From Thiogranum sp. (GTDB lineage: Bacteria; Pseudomonadota; Gammaproteobacteria; DSM-19610), in contig JASBSS010000022.1 of assembly GCA_030148805.1 (NCBI GenBank), positions 62,001-126,000 of the forward strand: 64,000 bases of DNA. The letters run 5' to 3'. Made by a program: the position numbers and the translations under genes. Positions within the stretch are counted from its first letter, which is position 1, and the number at the start of each line of letters is the position of its first letter. Shown here in pieces: positions 53,732 to 62,693 of the stretch. The notes beneath the pieces are model-generated. The model searched no databases. It saw only the letters and a list, made by a program, of their open reading frames with translations, and was not told the DNA's origin.

Positions 53732-54898
53732 ATGTACCGAATTCTGACCCTGAACAATATTTCAACGGTGGGTTTGGAACGATTGCCCGCTGATCAGTAC
53801 ACCGTGGGTGACGACATCGCCGAGCCGGATGCGATTCTGCTGCGTTCGTTCAACATGCACGCCATGGAGATACCGGCGTCGGTGAAAGCCGTCGGCCGCG
53901 CCGGGGCGGGGGTGAACAACATTCCGGTGGACAAGCTCAGCCAGCGGGGCGTGCCGGTGTTCAACGCCCCGGGCGCCAATGCCAACGCGGTCAAGGAGCT
54001 GGTGCTGGCGGGGATGCTGATGGCGGCGCGCAATCTGGTTCAAGGCTGGGAGTTCGCGCGTAACCTGAGCGGTGATGACGCCGAAATCAGTCGCCAGGTC
54101 GAGGCCGGAAAGAAACAGTTCGCGGGAATGGAGCTGCCCGGGCGCACGCTGGGCGTCATCGGTCTCGGCGCGATCGGCGTGTTGGTCGCCAACGCCGCGC
54201 ACGCGCTGGGCATGAAGGTCATCGGTTACGATCCGGACATCACGGTGCAGAGCGCCTGGCAGTTGACCGCCGATGTCGAGCAGGCGAGCAGCGTGGACGA
54301 CCTGCTTTCGCAGGTGGACTTCGTCACTTTCCACGTTCCCTTGGTCGAGGGCACGCGGCACATGATCAACGCCGAGCGGCTGCGCGCGATGAAGGACAAT
54401 GTGGTGCTGCTGAATTTCGCCCGTAACGGCATCATCGACGACGAAGCCGTGGTGGCGGCCATGGCGCAGGGAAAAGTGTACGCCTATGTGTGCGATTTCC
54501 CCGGCAATCTGCTGAAGAACCATCCGCGCGTGATCACCCTGCCGCACCTGGGCGCCTCTACCCGGGAGGCCGAGGAGAACTGCGCGGTGATGGTCACCGA
54601 GGAAGTGCGCGATTACCTGGAAAACGGCAACATCCGCAATGCGGTGAATTTCCCCAAGGTCTACATGAAGCGCTACGAGGGCTATCGCCTGTGCGTGGCC
54701 AATGCCAACGTGCCCAACATGTTGGGCCAGATTTCCACCACCCTGGCCGACGCCGGACACAATATCCTCGACATGATCAACAAATCGCGCGGTGAGCTGG
54801 CCTACACGCTGGTGGACGTCGACAGCGTCATCGGCCAGCCGTGCCTCGACAAGATCGCCGCCGTGAAGGGCGTGCTGTCGGTGCGGGTGCTGGACTGA
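53732..54898 (+). CDS. serA: D-3-phosphoglycerate dehydrogenase, ACT-containing (SerA-like)
   Basis: A 388-residue NAD-dependent 2-hydroxyacid dehydrogenase catalysing the first step of serine synthesis, immediately before SerC's reaction. Visible are GRAGAGVNNIPVDK, the NAD-binding GLGAIGVLVANAAHALGM and the C-terminal ACT domain (about 315-388; RLCVANANVPNMLGQIS), likely the serine-feedback site. It is close to the 410-residue E. coli type. In the usual gammaproteobacterial order serC is followed directly by pheA, so the serA insertion is a variant. Confidence 0.93.
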   Translation: MYRILTLNNISTVGLERLPADQYTVGDDIAEPDAILLRSFNMHAMEIPASVKAVGRAGAGVNNIPVDKLSQRGVPVFNAPGANANAVKELVLAGMLMAARNLVQGWEFARNLSGDDAEISRQVEAGKKQFAGMELPGRTLGVIGLGAIGVLVANAAHALGMKVIGYDPDITVQSAWQLTADVEQASSVDDLLSQVDFVTFHVPLVEGTRHMINAERLRAMKDNVVLLNFARNGIIDDEAVVAAMAQGKVYAYVCDFPGNLLKNHPRVITLPHLGASTREAEENCAVMVTEEVRDYLENGNIRNAVNFPKVYMKRYEGYRLCVANANVPNMLGQISTTLADAGHNILDMINKSRGELAYTLVDVDSVIGQPCLDKIAAVKGVLSVRVLD

Positions 54899-54919
54899 GG
54901 AGGGCGGCCGCGTCAACTT

Positions 54920-55999
54920 ATGAGCGAGAGCGAACTCGACCGACTGCGCCAACGTATCGACGCCCTGGACGAGCAGATCCAGACGCTGCTGAGCGAGCGC
55001 GCGGCCTGCGCTCAGGCGGTGGCCGAGAGCAAGCGCGCGCGTGGCGACGAGGTGTTCTATCGTCCCGAGCGCGAGGCCGAAGTCCTGCGGGCGGTGCGCG
55101 CGCGTAACAGCGGGCCGCTGTCGGATGACGAAATCGCGCGGCTGTTCCGCGAGATCATGTCGGCCTGCCTGGCCTTGGAGCAGCCGTTGCGGGTGGCCTA
55201 TCTCGGCCCCGAGGGAACCTACACCCAGGAGGCGGCACAGAAGCATTTCGGTCATTCCGTGAGTTTGTGTCCGCTGCGCGCGATCGACGAGGTTTTCCGC
55301 GACGTCGAAGCCGGGAGCGCCGATTTCGGCGTGGTACCGGTGGAAAACTCGACCGAGGGCACCGTCAATCACACGCTGGACATGTTCATGCGCTCGCCGT
55401 TGAAAATCTGCGGCGACGTGGAGATGCGTATCCACCATCAGTTGCTGTCCCAGGCGACCGATATCGGTTCGCTCGAGCGGGTCTGCGCCCACCAACAATC
55501 CCTGGCTCAGTGTCGCGAATGGCTGGAGGCGAATCTGCCGGCTGCCGAACGCGTGGCGGTGAGCAGCAACGCCGAGGCGGCGCGCCTGGCGCGCGCGGAC
55601 GCCAAGCTGGCCGCCATCGCCAGTGACGCCGCGGCCGCCGTGTACGGGCTGAAGACCCTGGCGGCGAATATCGAGGACGACCCCGCCAACACCACCCGTT
55701 TTCTGGTGATCGGCGCGCAGCAACCTGGCCCCAGCGGCAGGGACAAGACATCGCTGATGGTGACGGTGCACAACAAGGCCGGGGCGCTGTATGCGTTGTT
55801 GGGTCCGATCGCGCGTCACGCTGTCAGCATGACGCGGATCGAGTCGCGTCCGTCGCGGGTGAGCAAGTGGGACTATGTGTTCTTTGTCGATGTGGAAGGG
55901 CATGTCGAGGACGCCAATGTCGCCGCCATGCTCGAGGAGCTGCGCGGCGAGGCCGTGTCGTTGAAAGTACTGGGATCGTTTCCGCGATGCGAGTTATGA
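54920..55999 (+). CDS. pheA: Chorismate mutase / prephenate dehydratase PheA
   Basis: A 359-residue bifunctional P-protein: chorismate mutase (residues 1-85; LRQRIDALDEQIQTLLSERA), prephenate dehydratase (about 92-275; AYLGPEGTYTQEAA, VPVENSTEGTVNHTLD) and a C-terminal ACT domain (about 285-355) with the phenylalanine-binding ESRPS. It leads chorismate to phenylpyruvate and is expected to be feedback-inhibited by phenylalanine. An AGGAGG lies 14 nt upstream of the ATG. Confidence 0.97.
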   Translation: MSESELDRLRQRIDALDEQIQTLLSERAACAQAVAESKRARGDEVFYRPEREAEVLRAVRARNSGPLSDDEIARLFREIMSACLALEQPLRVAYLGPEGTYTQEAAQKHFGHSVSLCPLRAIDEVFRDVEAGSADFGVVPVENSTEGTVNHTLDMFMRSPLKICGDVEMRIHHQLLSQATDIGSLERVCAHQQSLAQCREWLEANLPAAERVAVSSNAEAARLARADAKLAAIASDAAAAVYGLKTLAANIEDDPANTTRFLVIGAQQPGPSGRDKTSLMVTVHNKAGALYALLGPIARHAVSMTRIESRPSRVSKWDYVFFVDVEGHVEDANVAAMLEELRGEAVSLKVLGSFPRCEL

Positions 56000-56015
56000 G
56001 CGGCGGCCGGCGCGC

Positions 56016-57134
56016 ATGAGTTCGTTACTGACGTACGCGGTGGCGGGCGTGCAGGCGCTGCAGCCTTACGCGCCGGGCAAGCCGCTGGATGAACTCGAGC
56101 GCGAATTCGGTATCCGCCAGGCGGTCAAGCTCGCCTCCAACGAGAATCCGCTCGGCCCCAGCCCGCAGGTACAACAGGTCCTGCGCGAACAAACCGCCCA
56201 GCTCTCCCGGTATCCCGACGGCAACGCGTTCGCGCTCAAATCGGCGTTGGCGGCGCACCTGGGGGTGGCCGCCGAATGTCTCACCCTGGGTAACGGTTCC
56301 AACGACGTGTTGGAGCTGGTGGCGCGCGCCTTTCTGTCCCCCGGCACGTCGGCGGTTTTCTCGGCGCACGCGTTCGCCGTCTACCCGTTGGTCACCCAGG
56401 CCGTCGGCGCCCGCGCCCGGGCGGTGGCCGCCCACGACGGCAGCAATGGCCCGAGCTACGGCCACGATCTGGCGGCGATGTTGGCGGCGATCGACGCGGA
56501 TACGCGCGTGGTGTTCATCGCCAACCCGAACAACCCCACCGGTACCTGGGTGGCGGCCGCCGAGTTGCGAACGTTTCTCGACCGGGTGCCGGCGCACGTC
56601 GTTGTGGTGGTCGACGAGGCCTATTTCGAGTATGTGGAGGTCGCCGACTATCCGAACGCGCTCGCCTGGCTTGAGGACTTTCCGAATTTGCTGGTCACCC
56701 GCACGTTTTCCAAGGCCTACGGGCTGGCCGGTTTGCGCGTCGGCTATGGCGTCTCGCAAGCCGAGCTGGCCGATATCCTCAATCGGGTGCGTCAACCCTT
56801 CAACGTCAACAGCCTGGCGCAGGCCGCCGCAGTGGCCGCCTTGCACGACGTCGAGCATTTGCAGCGGGGGCTGGAGGTCAACCGCCAGGGCATGCGCCAG
56901 CTGGAGCTGGGCTTGGCCGAGTTGGGTCTGGCGTTCATTCCGTCGGTGGGCAATTTCATCAGTGTGGATACGGGCCGCGAGGCCGGGGAGGTCTACACCG
57001 CCTTGTTGCGCGAAGGCGTGATCGTGCGCCCGGTGGCCAATTATGATCTGCCGGGATTTCTGCGCATCAGCGTCGGCTTGCCCGAGGAGAATCAGCGCTG
57101 TCTGGCGGCGCTGGCGCGGGTGTTGGCCCTGTGA
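56016..57134 (+). CDS. hisC: Histidinol-phosphate aminotransferase HisC
   Basis: A 372-residue PLP class I/II aminotransferase. The PLP lysine is in TRTFSKAYGLAGLRVGYG; other signatures are LASNENPLGPSP and NPNNPTGTWV. In this aromatic cluster the enzyme probably also serves aromatic amino-acid transamination (HisC2 type). Its stop overlaps the tyrA GTG start by 4 bp. Confidence 0.95.
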   Translation: MSSLLTYAVAGVQALQPYAPGKPLDELEREFGIRQAVKLASNENPLGPSPQVQQVLREQTAQLSRYPDGNAFALKSALAAHLGVAAECLTLGNGSNDVLELVARAFLSPGTSAVFSAHAFAVYPLVTQAVGARARAVAAHDGSNGPSYGHDLAAMLAAIDADTRVVFIANPNNPTGTWVAAAELRTFLDRVPAHVVVVVDEAYFEYVEVADYPNALAWLEDFPNLLVTRTFSKAYGLAGLRVGYGVSQAELADILNRVRQPFNVNSLAQAAAVAALHDVEHLQRGLEVNRQGMRQLELGLAELGLAFIPSVGNFISVDTGREAGEVYTALLREGVIVRPVANYDLPGFLRISVGLPEENQRCLAALARVLAL

Positions 57135-57988
57135 TCACCCGGCTGTGTGTCATCGGTGTGGGTCTGATCGGCGGCTCGCTGGCGCGCGCGCTGCGCCAGG
57201 CCGGGTGTGTCGAGGAGGTCGTCGGTTGCAGTCGCAACGCCGCGCATCTGCAACGGGCGGTGGAGCTGGGCGTGATCGATCGTTTCGAGACCGACCCCGC
57301 GCTGGCGGTGCGCGGGGCCGACATGGTGTTCGTCGCCGTGCCCCTGGGCGCCATGCGGGCGGTGTTCGCCGCGATCGCGCCGGCGCTCGCGCGCGAGGCG
57401 GTGGTGACCGACGGCGGCAGCGCCAAGGCCAGTGTGGTGGCCGATCTGAATGACGCGGTGGGCGAGACGCCCGCCTGGTTCGTGCCGGGACACCCGATCG
57501 CGGGGATCGAGCGCAGCGGCGTGGAGGCGTCTTTCGCCGCCCTCTATCGGGACCGGCGCGTCATTCTCACGCCCTTGCCCGAGACGTCGGCCAGCGCGGT
57601 GGGCAAGGTCCGCCGGATGTGGGAGGCCGTCGGCGCGACGGTCAACGAAATGTCGCTGGCCCACCACGACGAAGTGCTCGCGGCCACCAGTCACCTGCCC
57701 CATGTGTTGGCCTTCGCGCTGGTGGAAAGCCTGGCGCGCAAGGACGAACAGCGGGAGATCTTCGCCTATGCCGCGGGTGGGTTCCGTGATTTCACCCGTA
57801 TCGCCTCCAGCGATCCGGTGATGTGGCGCGATATCTGCCTGGCCAACGGCCCGGCGATTCTGAGCATGATCGAGCGCTTCGAACAGGACGTCGCCGGACT
57901 GGCGCGCGCGATCGAGGCCGGCGACGGTGACCGCTTGCTGGCGATTTTCCGCGACGCCAAGGCCGCCCGCGACGCGTTTGCCGGTTAA
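57131..57988 (+). CDS. tyrA: Prephenate dehydrogenase TyrA
   Basis: A 285-residue NAD(P)-dependent dehydrogenase making 4-hydroxyphenylpyruvate from prephenate, or arogenate to tyrosine. NAD motif GVGLIGGSLARAL at 9-21; HPIAGIERSGVEAS and the C-terminal FRDFTRIASSDPVMWRDI helix are typical. Monofunctional, without mutase or ACT domain. In Pseudomonas TyrA is fused to AroA; here the two are separate (30 bp apart). It begins with GTG coupled to hisC. Confidence 0.96.
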   Translation: MITRLCVIGVGLIGGSLARALRQAGCVEEVVGCSRNAAHLQRAVELGVIDRFETDPALAVRGADMVFVAVPLGAMRAVFAAIAPALAREAVVTDGGSAKASVVADLNDAVGETPAWFVPGHPIAGIERSGVEASFAALYRDRRVILTPLPETSASAVGKVRRMWEAVGATVNEMSLAHHDEVLAATSHLPHVLAFALVESLARKDEQREIFAYAAGGFRDFTRIASSDPVMWRDICLANGPAILSMIERFEQDVAGLARAIEAGDGDRLLAIFRDAKAARDAFAG

Positions 57989-58018
57989 CCCTTGAGCAGA
58001 GTTTGAGATTATTTTTCC

Positions 58019-59335
58019 ATGAGCGATTCAAGCAGTGTGACCTTTCACGTGCAGCCCGGTGGCGTCCTGAGCGGCCAGTTGCGGGTGCCCGGCGACAAGT
58101 CGATTTCGCACCGTGCCATCATGCTGGGGGCCATCGCCGAGGGGTGCACCGAAATCAGCGGATTTCTCGAGGGCGAGGACAGTCTCGCCACCCTCAAGGC
58201 GTTCCAGGCGATGGGGGTCGAGATCACCGGACCCACGCAGGGACGGGTGCGGGTCCAAGGCGTCGGTCTGCACGGGCTCAAGGCGCCGGCGGGGCCGCTG
58301 GATCTGGGCAATTCCGGCACCTCGATGCGGCTGCTGGCGGGCCTGCTGGCCGGTCAGGCGTTCGCCAGCGAGCTGATCGGCGACGGCTCGCTGATGCGCC
58401 GGCCGATGCGCCGGGTCACCGAGCCGCTGGCGCGGATGGGCGCGGCGATCGCCACCGGGGAGGCGGGTACCGCGCCGCTCAGGATCAGCGGCGGCCGCCC
58501 GCTGCGGGCGATCGATTATGCGTTGCCGGTGGCCAGCGCGCAGGTGAAGTCGTGTCTGCTGCTGGCGGGGTTGTACGCCGAGGGCCGGACCTGTGTGCAA
58601 GAACCGGCGCCGACCCGGGACCACACGGAGCGCATGCTGCGCGGAATGGGCTATGCTGTGGACAGTGGCGACGGCCGCGCGTGCGTTAGCGGCGGCGGCC
58701 GTTTGCAGGGGTCGGTCATCGACGTCCCGGCGGATATTTCGTCGGCGGCGTTTTTCCTGGTGGGAGCGAGTATCAGCGTGGGTTCGGATCTGCTGTTGCG
58801 CCACGTCGGCATCAATCCCACCCGTACCGGCGTGCTGGAGATCCTGCGGCTGATGGGGGCCGACATCGAGGTGCGCGATCGGCGCGAGGTGGGCGGCGAG
58901 CCGGTCGCCGATCTGCGGGTGCGGGGCGCGCCTTTGCAGGGTATCGACATTCCACCGGAGCAGGTGCCGCTGGCCATCGACGAGTTTCCCGCGCTGTTCG
59001 TCGCCGCCGCCTGCGCCGAAGGGCGTACCCGGCTTACCGGCGCGGCCGAATTGCGGGTCAAGGAAAGTGACCGGATCCAGGTGATGGCCGACGGTCTGCG
59101 GGCGTTGGGGGTCGACGCGCGACCGACCGCCGACGGCATGGTCATCCAGGGTGGCGGTCTGAATGGCGGCCGCGTGGACAGCCAGGGCGACCATCGGATC
59201 GCAATGGCGTTCGCCATGGCCGCGTTGCGGGCCGCCGGTCCGATCACAATCGCCGACTGCGCCAATGTCGCCACCTCGTTTCCCGGTTTTGTCGAACTGG
59301 CCGCCACCGCGGGGCTGGCCATCGACGCGAGCTAG
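58019..59335 (+). CDS. aroA: 3-phosphoshikimate 1-carboxyvinyltransferase AroA (EPSP synthase)
   Basis: A 438-residue shikimate-pathway enzyme joining PEP and shikimate-3-phosphate. Signatures are GDKSISHRA, LGNSGTSMRLL, GDGSLMRRPMRR and the C-terminal LRVKESDRI and GDHRIAMAFA. The GDKSISHR and PEP-contact pattern with SGT-S-R-L resembles class II (less glyphosate-sensitive) enzymes, but that is inference. cmk follows after 4 bp. Confidence 0.96.
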   Translation: MSDSSSVTFHVQPGGVLSGQLRVPGDKSISHRAIMLGAIAEGCTEISGFLEGEDSLATLKAFQAMGVEITGPTQGRVRVQGVGLHGLKAPAGPLDLGNSGTSMRLLAGLLAGQAFASELIGDGSLMRRPMRRVTEPLARMGAAIATGEAGTAPLRISGGRPLRAIDYALPVASAQVKSCLLLAGLYAEGRTCVQEPAPTRDHTERMLRGMGYAVDSGDGRACVSGGGRLQGSVIDVPADISSAAFFLVGASISVGSDLLLRHVGINPTRTGVLEILRLMGADIEVRDRREVGGEPVADLRVRGAPLQGIDIPPEQVPLAIDEFPALFVAAACAEGRTRLTGAAELRVKESDRIQVMADGLRALGVDARPTADGMVIQGGGLNGGRVDSQGDHRIAMAFAMAALRAAGPITIADCANVATSFPGFVELAATAGLAIDAS

Positions 59336-59339
59336 CCGT

Positions 59340-60020
59340 ATGAATACGACCTCCTCCGTCCCAGTAGTGGCCATCGACGGGCCGAGCGGTTCGGGCAAAG
59401 GCACCATCAGCCGGCTGTTGGCGCGCGAGTTGGGCTTTCATTTCCTCGACAGCGGGGCGCTCTATCGCCTGCTGGCCTACGCCGCCGGCCAGCACGGCAT
59501 CGACCTGGCCGACAGCGCGGCCCTGGTGCGGCTGAGCGGAGACCTCGATATCCGCTTTCCCGCCGACGGCGAACAGGTGCTGCTCGACGGTGAGCCGGTG
59601 GGGGACGAGATCCGCACCGAAGCGGCCGGCGCGGGGGCCTCGCGGGTGGCGGCCTTGCCGGAAGTGCGGCGCGCGCTGCTGCAACAACAACGGAATTTCC
59701 GCCGCCCGCCGGGGCTGGTGGCCGACGGTCGCGACATGGGCACGGTGGTGTTTCCCGACGCCGTGCTCAAGGTGTTTCTGACCGCAAGTTCAGAAGTACG
59801 TGCAAAAAGGCGCTTCAACCAATTGAAAGAAAAGAATATAAATTCTGATTACGAAGCGATTTTGGAGGAAATCCAGGCCCGCGACGCGCGTGACAGCCAA
59901 CGCAGCGTGGCACCCCTGACCCCGGCCGCGGACGCCGTGGTGGTGGATACCGGCGGCCAGGCGATCGACGCCACATTCCAGTGCGTGTGCGATTTGTTAA
60001 AAAAACGTCTAAATCCGTGA
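59340..60020 (+). CDS. cmk: Cytidylate kinase Cmk
   Basis: A 226-residue nucleoside monophosphate kinase, phosphorylating CMP/dCMP. P-loop GPSGSGKGT at 14-22, LDSGALYRLLAY and DGRDMGTVVFPDA are visible. The ATG at 59340 gives the normal length; an in-frame start inside aroA is not used. Codons at about 59783-59870 (TASSEVRAKRRFNQLKEK) are clearly AT-rich compared with the flanks, and contain TTCAAC (59814-59819), 17 bp, TATAAA (59837-59842), a candidate internal promoter for rpsA. Confidence 0.95.
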   Translation: MNTTSSVPVVAIDGPSGSGKGTISRLLARELGFHFLDSGALYRLLAYAAGQHGIDLADSAALVRLSGDLDIRFPADGEQVLLDGEPVGDEIRTEAAGAGASRVAALPEVRRALLQQQRNFRRPPGLVADGRDMGTVVFPDAVLKVFLTASSEVRAKRRFNQLKEKNINSDYEAILEEIQARDARDSQRSVAPLTPAADAVVVDTGGQAIDATFQCVCDLLKKRLNP

Positions 60021-60045
60021 ATCCCAAAGAATAAGCGTTTATAAT
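60017..60045 (+). promoter_or_regulatory. Probable rpsA promoter
   Basis: A perfect TATAAT (60040-60045) lies 17 bp after a weak GTGAAT (60017-60022), overlapping the cmk stop. The leader of about 120 nt to the rpsA ATG at 60171 includes a GGAAGGA ribosome binding site and may carry S1 autoregulation. Confidence 0.6.
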
Positions 60046-60170
60046 CAGCGGTTACGTGGCCCGGTGTCGCTGGATACCGGTTTTTTCAACTGCAACCCGC
60101 CGTCGGGTGACGCTGCCGGACGGGCGATTTGGTATGCCGTTGCGCCAAGCAACGGAAGGATTTTTCACCC

Positions 60171-61844
60171 ATGTCTGAAAGTTTTGCTGAGCTCTTCGAA
60201 CAAAGCCTGGTCAACAAGGAAATGCGTCCGGGCACCATTGTCACCGGTACCGTGGTCGACATCCAGTCCGATGCTGTGATCGTCAACGCCGGTCTCAAGT
60301 CCGAAGGCGTTATCCCCATAGAACAGTTTTACAATACCCAGGGCGAGATCGAAGTCGCCGTGGGTGATGCCATCGAGGTATCGCTCGACGCCGTCGAGGA
60401 CGGCTTCGGCGCCACGCGTCTGTCGCGCGAAAAGGCCAAGCGCGCGCAAGTCTGGAAACGTCTGGAGCAGGCGTTCGAGGATTCCGAAATCGTCAAGGGC
60501 GTGATCAGCGGCAAGGTCAAAGGCGGCTTTACCGTGGATATCGACGACATCCGCGCGTTCCTGCCGGGATCCCTGGTCGATGTGCGCCCGGTGCGCGACA
60601 CCACCTATCTGGAAGGCAAGGAACTCGAGTTCAAGGTCATCAAGCTGGACCAGCGGCGCAACAACGTGGTGGTTTCGCGCCGCGCGGTGGTCGAATCCGA
60701 ATACAGCGCCGAACGCGAGCAGTTGTTGGAAGGCCTGCAGGAAGGCGCCAACGTCAAGGGCATCGTCAAGAACCTCACCGATTACGGTGTGTTCGTCGAC
60801 CTCGGCGGCATCGACGGTCTGCTGCATATCACCGACATGGCGTGGAAGCGGGTCAAGCATCCTTCGGAGATTGTCGAGGTCGGCCAGGAGATCGAGGTCA
60901 AGGTGCTGAAGTTCGACCGCGAGCGCAACCGCGTGTCACTCGGCCTGAAGCAACTGGGCCAGGACCCCTGGGCCGATCTGGCGCGGCGTTATCCCGAGGG
61001 CACGCGCCTGTTCGGCGCCGTCACCAACATCGCCGACTACGGCTGCTTCGTCGAAATCGAGGACGGCGTCGAAGGGCTGGTGCACGTCTCGGAGATGGAC
61101 TGGACCAACAAGAACGTCAACCCCAGCAAGATGGTGCACATCGGTCAGGAAGTCGAGGTCATGGTGCTGGACATCGACGAGGAGCGCCGGCGCATTTCGC
61201 TGGGCATGAAGCAGTGCCACACCAATCCCTGGGAAGAGTTCTCGGCCACCCACAACAAGGGCGATCACGTCAAGGGCACCATCAAGTCGATCACCGACTT
61301 CGGCATCTTCATCGGCCTGGACGGCGGTATCGACGGCCTGATCCATCTTTCCGACATCTCCTGGAACGAAAGCGGCGAAGAGGCCGTGCGCAACTACAAG
61401 AAGGGCGAGGAACTGGAGGCCGTGGTCTTGTCCGTGGACGCTGAGCGCGAAAGGATTTCCTTGGGAATCAAGCAGCTTGAGAAAGATCCCTTTTCCAATT
61501 TCTCAGCAGATAACGCTAAAGGTTCCATTGTTAAGGGCGTTATTAAGGAAGTCGACGCCAAAGCCGCCCTGGTGGATCTGGGCGACGGCGTGGAAGGGAC
61601 CTTACGCGCCTCCGAGCTGGCCCGCGACCGGGTCGAGGACGCGCGCACGGTGCTCAGCGTGGGCCAGGAAATCGAGGCCAAGTATATTGGCGTGGACCGC
61701 AAGACCCGCACCATCGCCCTGTCCATCAAAGCCAAGGACAGTGACGAAGAGGCGGCCGCCATCGCCGATTACAGCAAGAGCAGCGGCGGCAGCGCCAAAC
61801 TGGGCGACGTGCTGAAGGAACAGCTGGAAAATAGTGGAGACTAA
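60171..61844 (+). CDS. rpsA: 30S ribosomal protein S1
   Basis: A 557-residue protein with six S1 RNA-binding domains (starting near residues 22, 107, 193, 278, 365 and 452), the same length as in E. coli. It draws mRNAs onto the 30S subunit and works as translation-initiation helper. The ATG at 60171 has GGAAGGA; an upstream in-frame start at 60129 is not used. Codons at about 61452-61550, linking S1 domains 5 and 6, switch to AT-rich usage (AGG, TTG, GGA, CTT, TCA, GCT, GTT, ATT) within a GC-rich gene. Confidence 0.98.
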   Translation: MSESFAELFEQSLVNKEMRPGTIVTGTVVDIQSDAVIVNAGLKSEGVIPIEQFYNTQGEIEVAVGDAIEVSLDAVEDGFGATRLSREKAKRAQVWKRLEQAFEDSEIVKGVISGKVKGGFTVDIDDIRAFLPGSLVDVRPVRDTTYLEGKELEFKVIKLDQRRNNVVVSRRAVVESEYSAEREQLLEGLQEGANVKGIVKNLTDYGVFVDLGGIDGLLHITDMAWKRVKHPSEIVEVGQEIEVKVLKFDRERNRVSLGLKQLGQDPWADLARRYPEGTRLFGAVTNIADYGCFVEIEDGVEGLVHVSEMDWTNKNVNPSKMVHIGQEVEVMVLDIDEERRRISLGMKQCHTNPWEEFSATHNKGDHVKGTIKSITDFGIFIGLDGGIDGLIHLSDISWNESGEEAVRNYKKGEELEAVVLSVDAERERISLGIKQLEKDPFSNFSADNAKGSIVKGVIKEVDAKAALVDLGDGVEGTLRASELARDRVEDARTVLSVGQEIEAKYIGVDRKTRTIALSIKAKDSDEEAAAIADYSKSSGGSAKLGDVLKEQLENSGD

Positions 61845-61878
61845 TCAATAAATTGGTCTATGATTAGGTTACGGGCCG

Positions 61879-61898
61879 GGGCGGCCGGACGGCCGCCC
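61879..61898 (+). other. GC-rich hairpin between rpsA and ihfB
   Basis: GGGCGGCCG pairs with CGGCCGCCC around a GA centre, 26 bp before the ihfB ATG. A weak TT follows, so full termination is unlikely; partial attenuation or mRNA processing is possible. Confidence 0.5.
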
Positions 61899-61923
61899 TT
61901 AAGGAATCATCGGGGACTACCAT

Positions 61924-62274
61924 ATGACGAAGTCTGAGTTAATCGAAATACTCGCTGCCAAGAACAGTCATCTGAACCATAAGGATGTGGAGCTGGCGGT
62001 CAAAAGTCTGATCGAGCAGATGAGTCAGTCCTTGTCGACGGGGAATCGTATTGAAATCCGCGGCTTCGGCAGTTTCTCGCTGCACTACCGGCCACCGCGC
62101 ATGGGGCGTAATCCGAAAACCGGCGACGCGGTGGCGCTGGCGGCCAAGTACGTGCCGCATTTCAAGCCCGGCAAGGAATTGCGCGAGCGTGTCAACATCT
62201 ACGCCAATGGCGGCAACGCCACCGCTGGCGGCGAATCGGACGCGGAGTCCGCTGGCGGTGGCAGCCTCTTCTGA
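61924..62274 (+). CDS. ihfB: Integration host factor subunit beta
   Basis: A 116-residue HU/IHF family DNA-bending protein. Motifs are [11 protein letters not shown], the [14 protein letters not shown] body and the DNA-intercalating arm [15 protein letters not shown]. The C-terminal 20 residues are a Gly/Ser/Ala/Glu tail ([14 protein letters not shown]) not present in the typical 94-100-residue IHF-beta. It forms a heterodimer with IHF-alpha, also a helper at sigma-54 promoters such as nirB's. A strong terminator follows at 62307. Confidence 0.95.
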   Translation: MTKSELIEILAAKNSHLNHKDVELAVKSLIEQMSQSLSTGNRIEIRGFGSFSLHYRPPRMGRNPKTGDAVALAAKYVPHFKPGKELRERVNIYANGGNATAGGESDAESAGGGSLF

Positions 62275-62306
62275 TCCCCGCCGGCACCCCGGCAATCGTT
62301 ACTGAA

Positions 62307-62334
62307 GGAGCGGCCGCGACCGCTCCTTTTTTTT
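62307..62334 (+). terminator. Intrinsic terminator after ihfB
   Basis: GGAGCGG pairs with CCGCTCC around a six-base loop, followed by T8. It ends the serC-rpsA-ihfB transcription unit before lapA. Confidence 0.95.
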
Positions 62335-62400
62335 GTGATTTGCCGTGACTTTTCAAAGCACAGATAATGGGGCGCCTGAATATCCTCGCGGAGAGCTGTT

Positions 62401-62688
62401 ATGGGCCGACTGATCGGCTTCCTGTTTGTCGTTGTCCTGGTGGTTGCCGGGCTTTCGTTCGCTGTACTGAATTCCCAGCCGGTGACCTTGAATTATTATC
62501 TCGGCGAGCGAGAGATCGCGCTGTCGCTGGTGCTGGTTTTGGCGCTGGCGCTCGGGGCGCTGGCCGGGGTGGTGGTCAGCGCCGGCATGATCCTCAGGCA
62601 GAAGGCACAGATCGCGCAGCTCAGGCGCCGCTTGCGCCACCTGGAGAAGAGCGCCGAGCAGATCCAGGTCCTGCCGGCCGAGGACTGA
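62401..62688 (+). CDS. lapA: LapA (lipopolysaccharide assembly protein A domain)
   Basis: A 95-residue inner-membrane protein with two transmembrane helices (about 4-22 and 40-63) and a basic, helical C-terminal tail (QKAQIAQLRRRLRHLEK). The N-x-Q-P-V-x-L-N-Y segment between the helices is the DUF1049/LapA signature. With LapB it controls LpxC turnover by FtsH and so LPS synthesis. GGAGAG precedes the ATG. lapB starts 5 bp after the stop. Confidence 0.93.
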   Translation: MGRLIGFLFVVVLVVAGLSFAVLNSQPVTLNYYLGEREIALSLVLVLALALGALAGVVVSAGMILRQKAQIAQLRRRLRHLEKSAEQIQVLPAED

Positions 62689-62693
62689 GGGCG

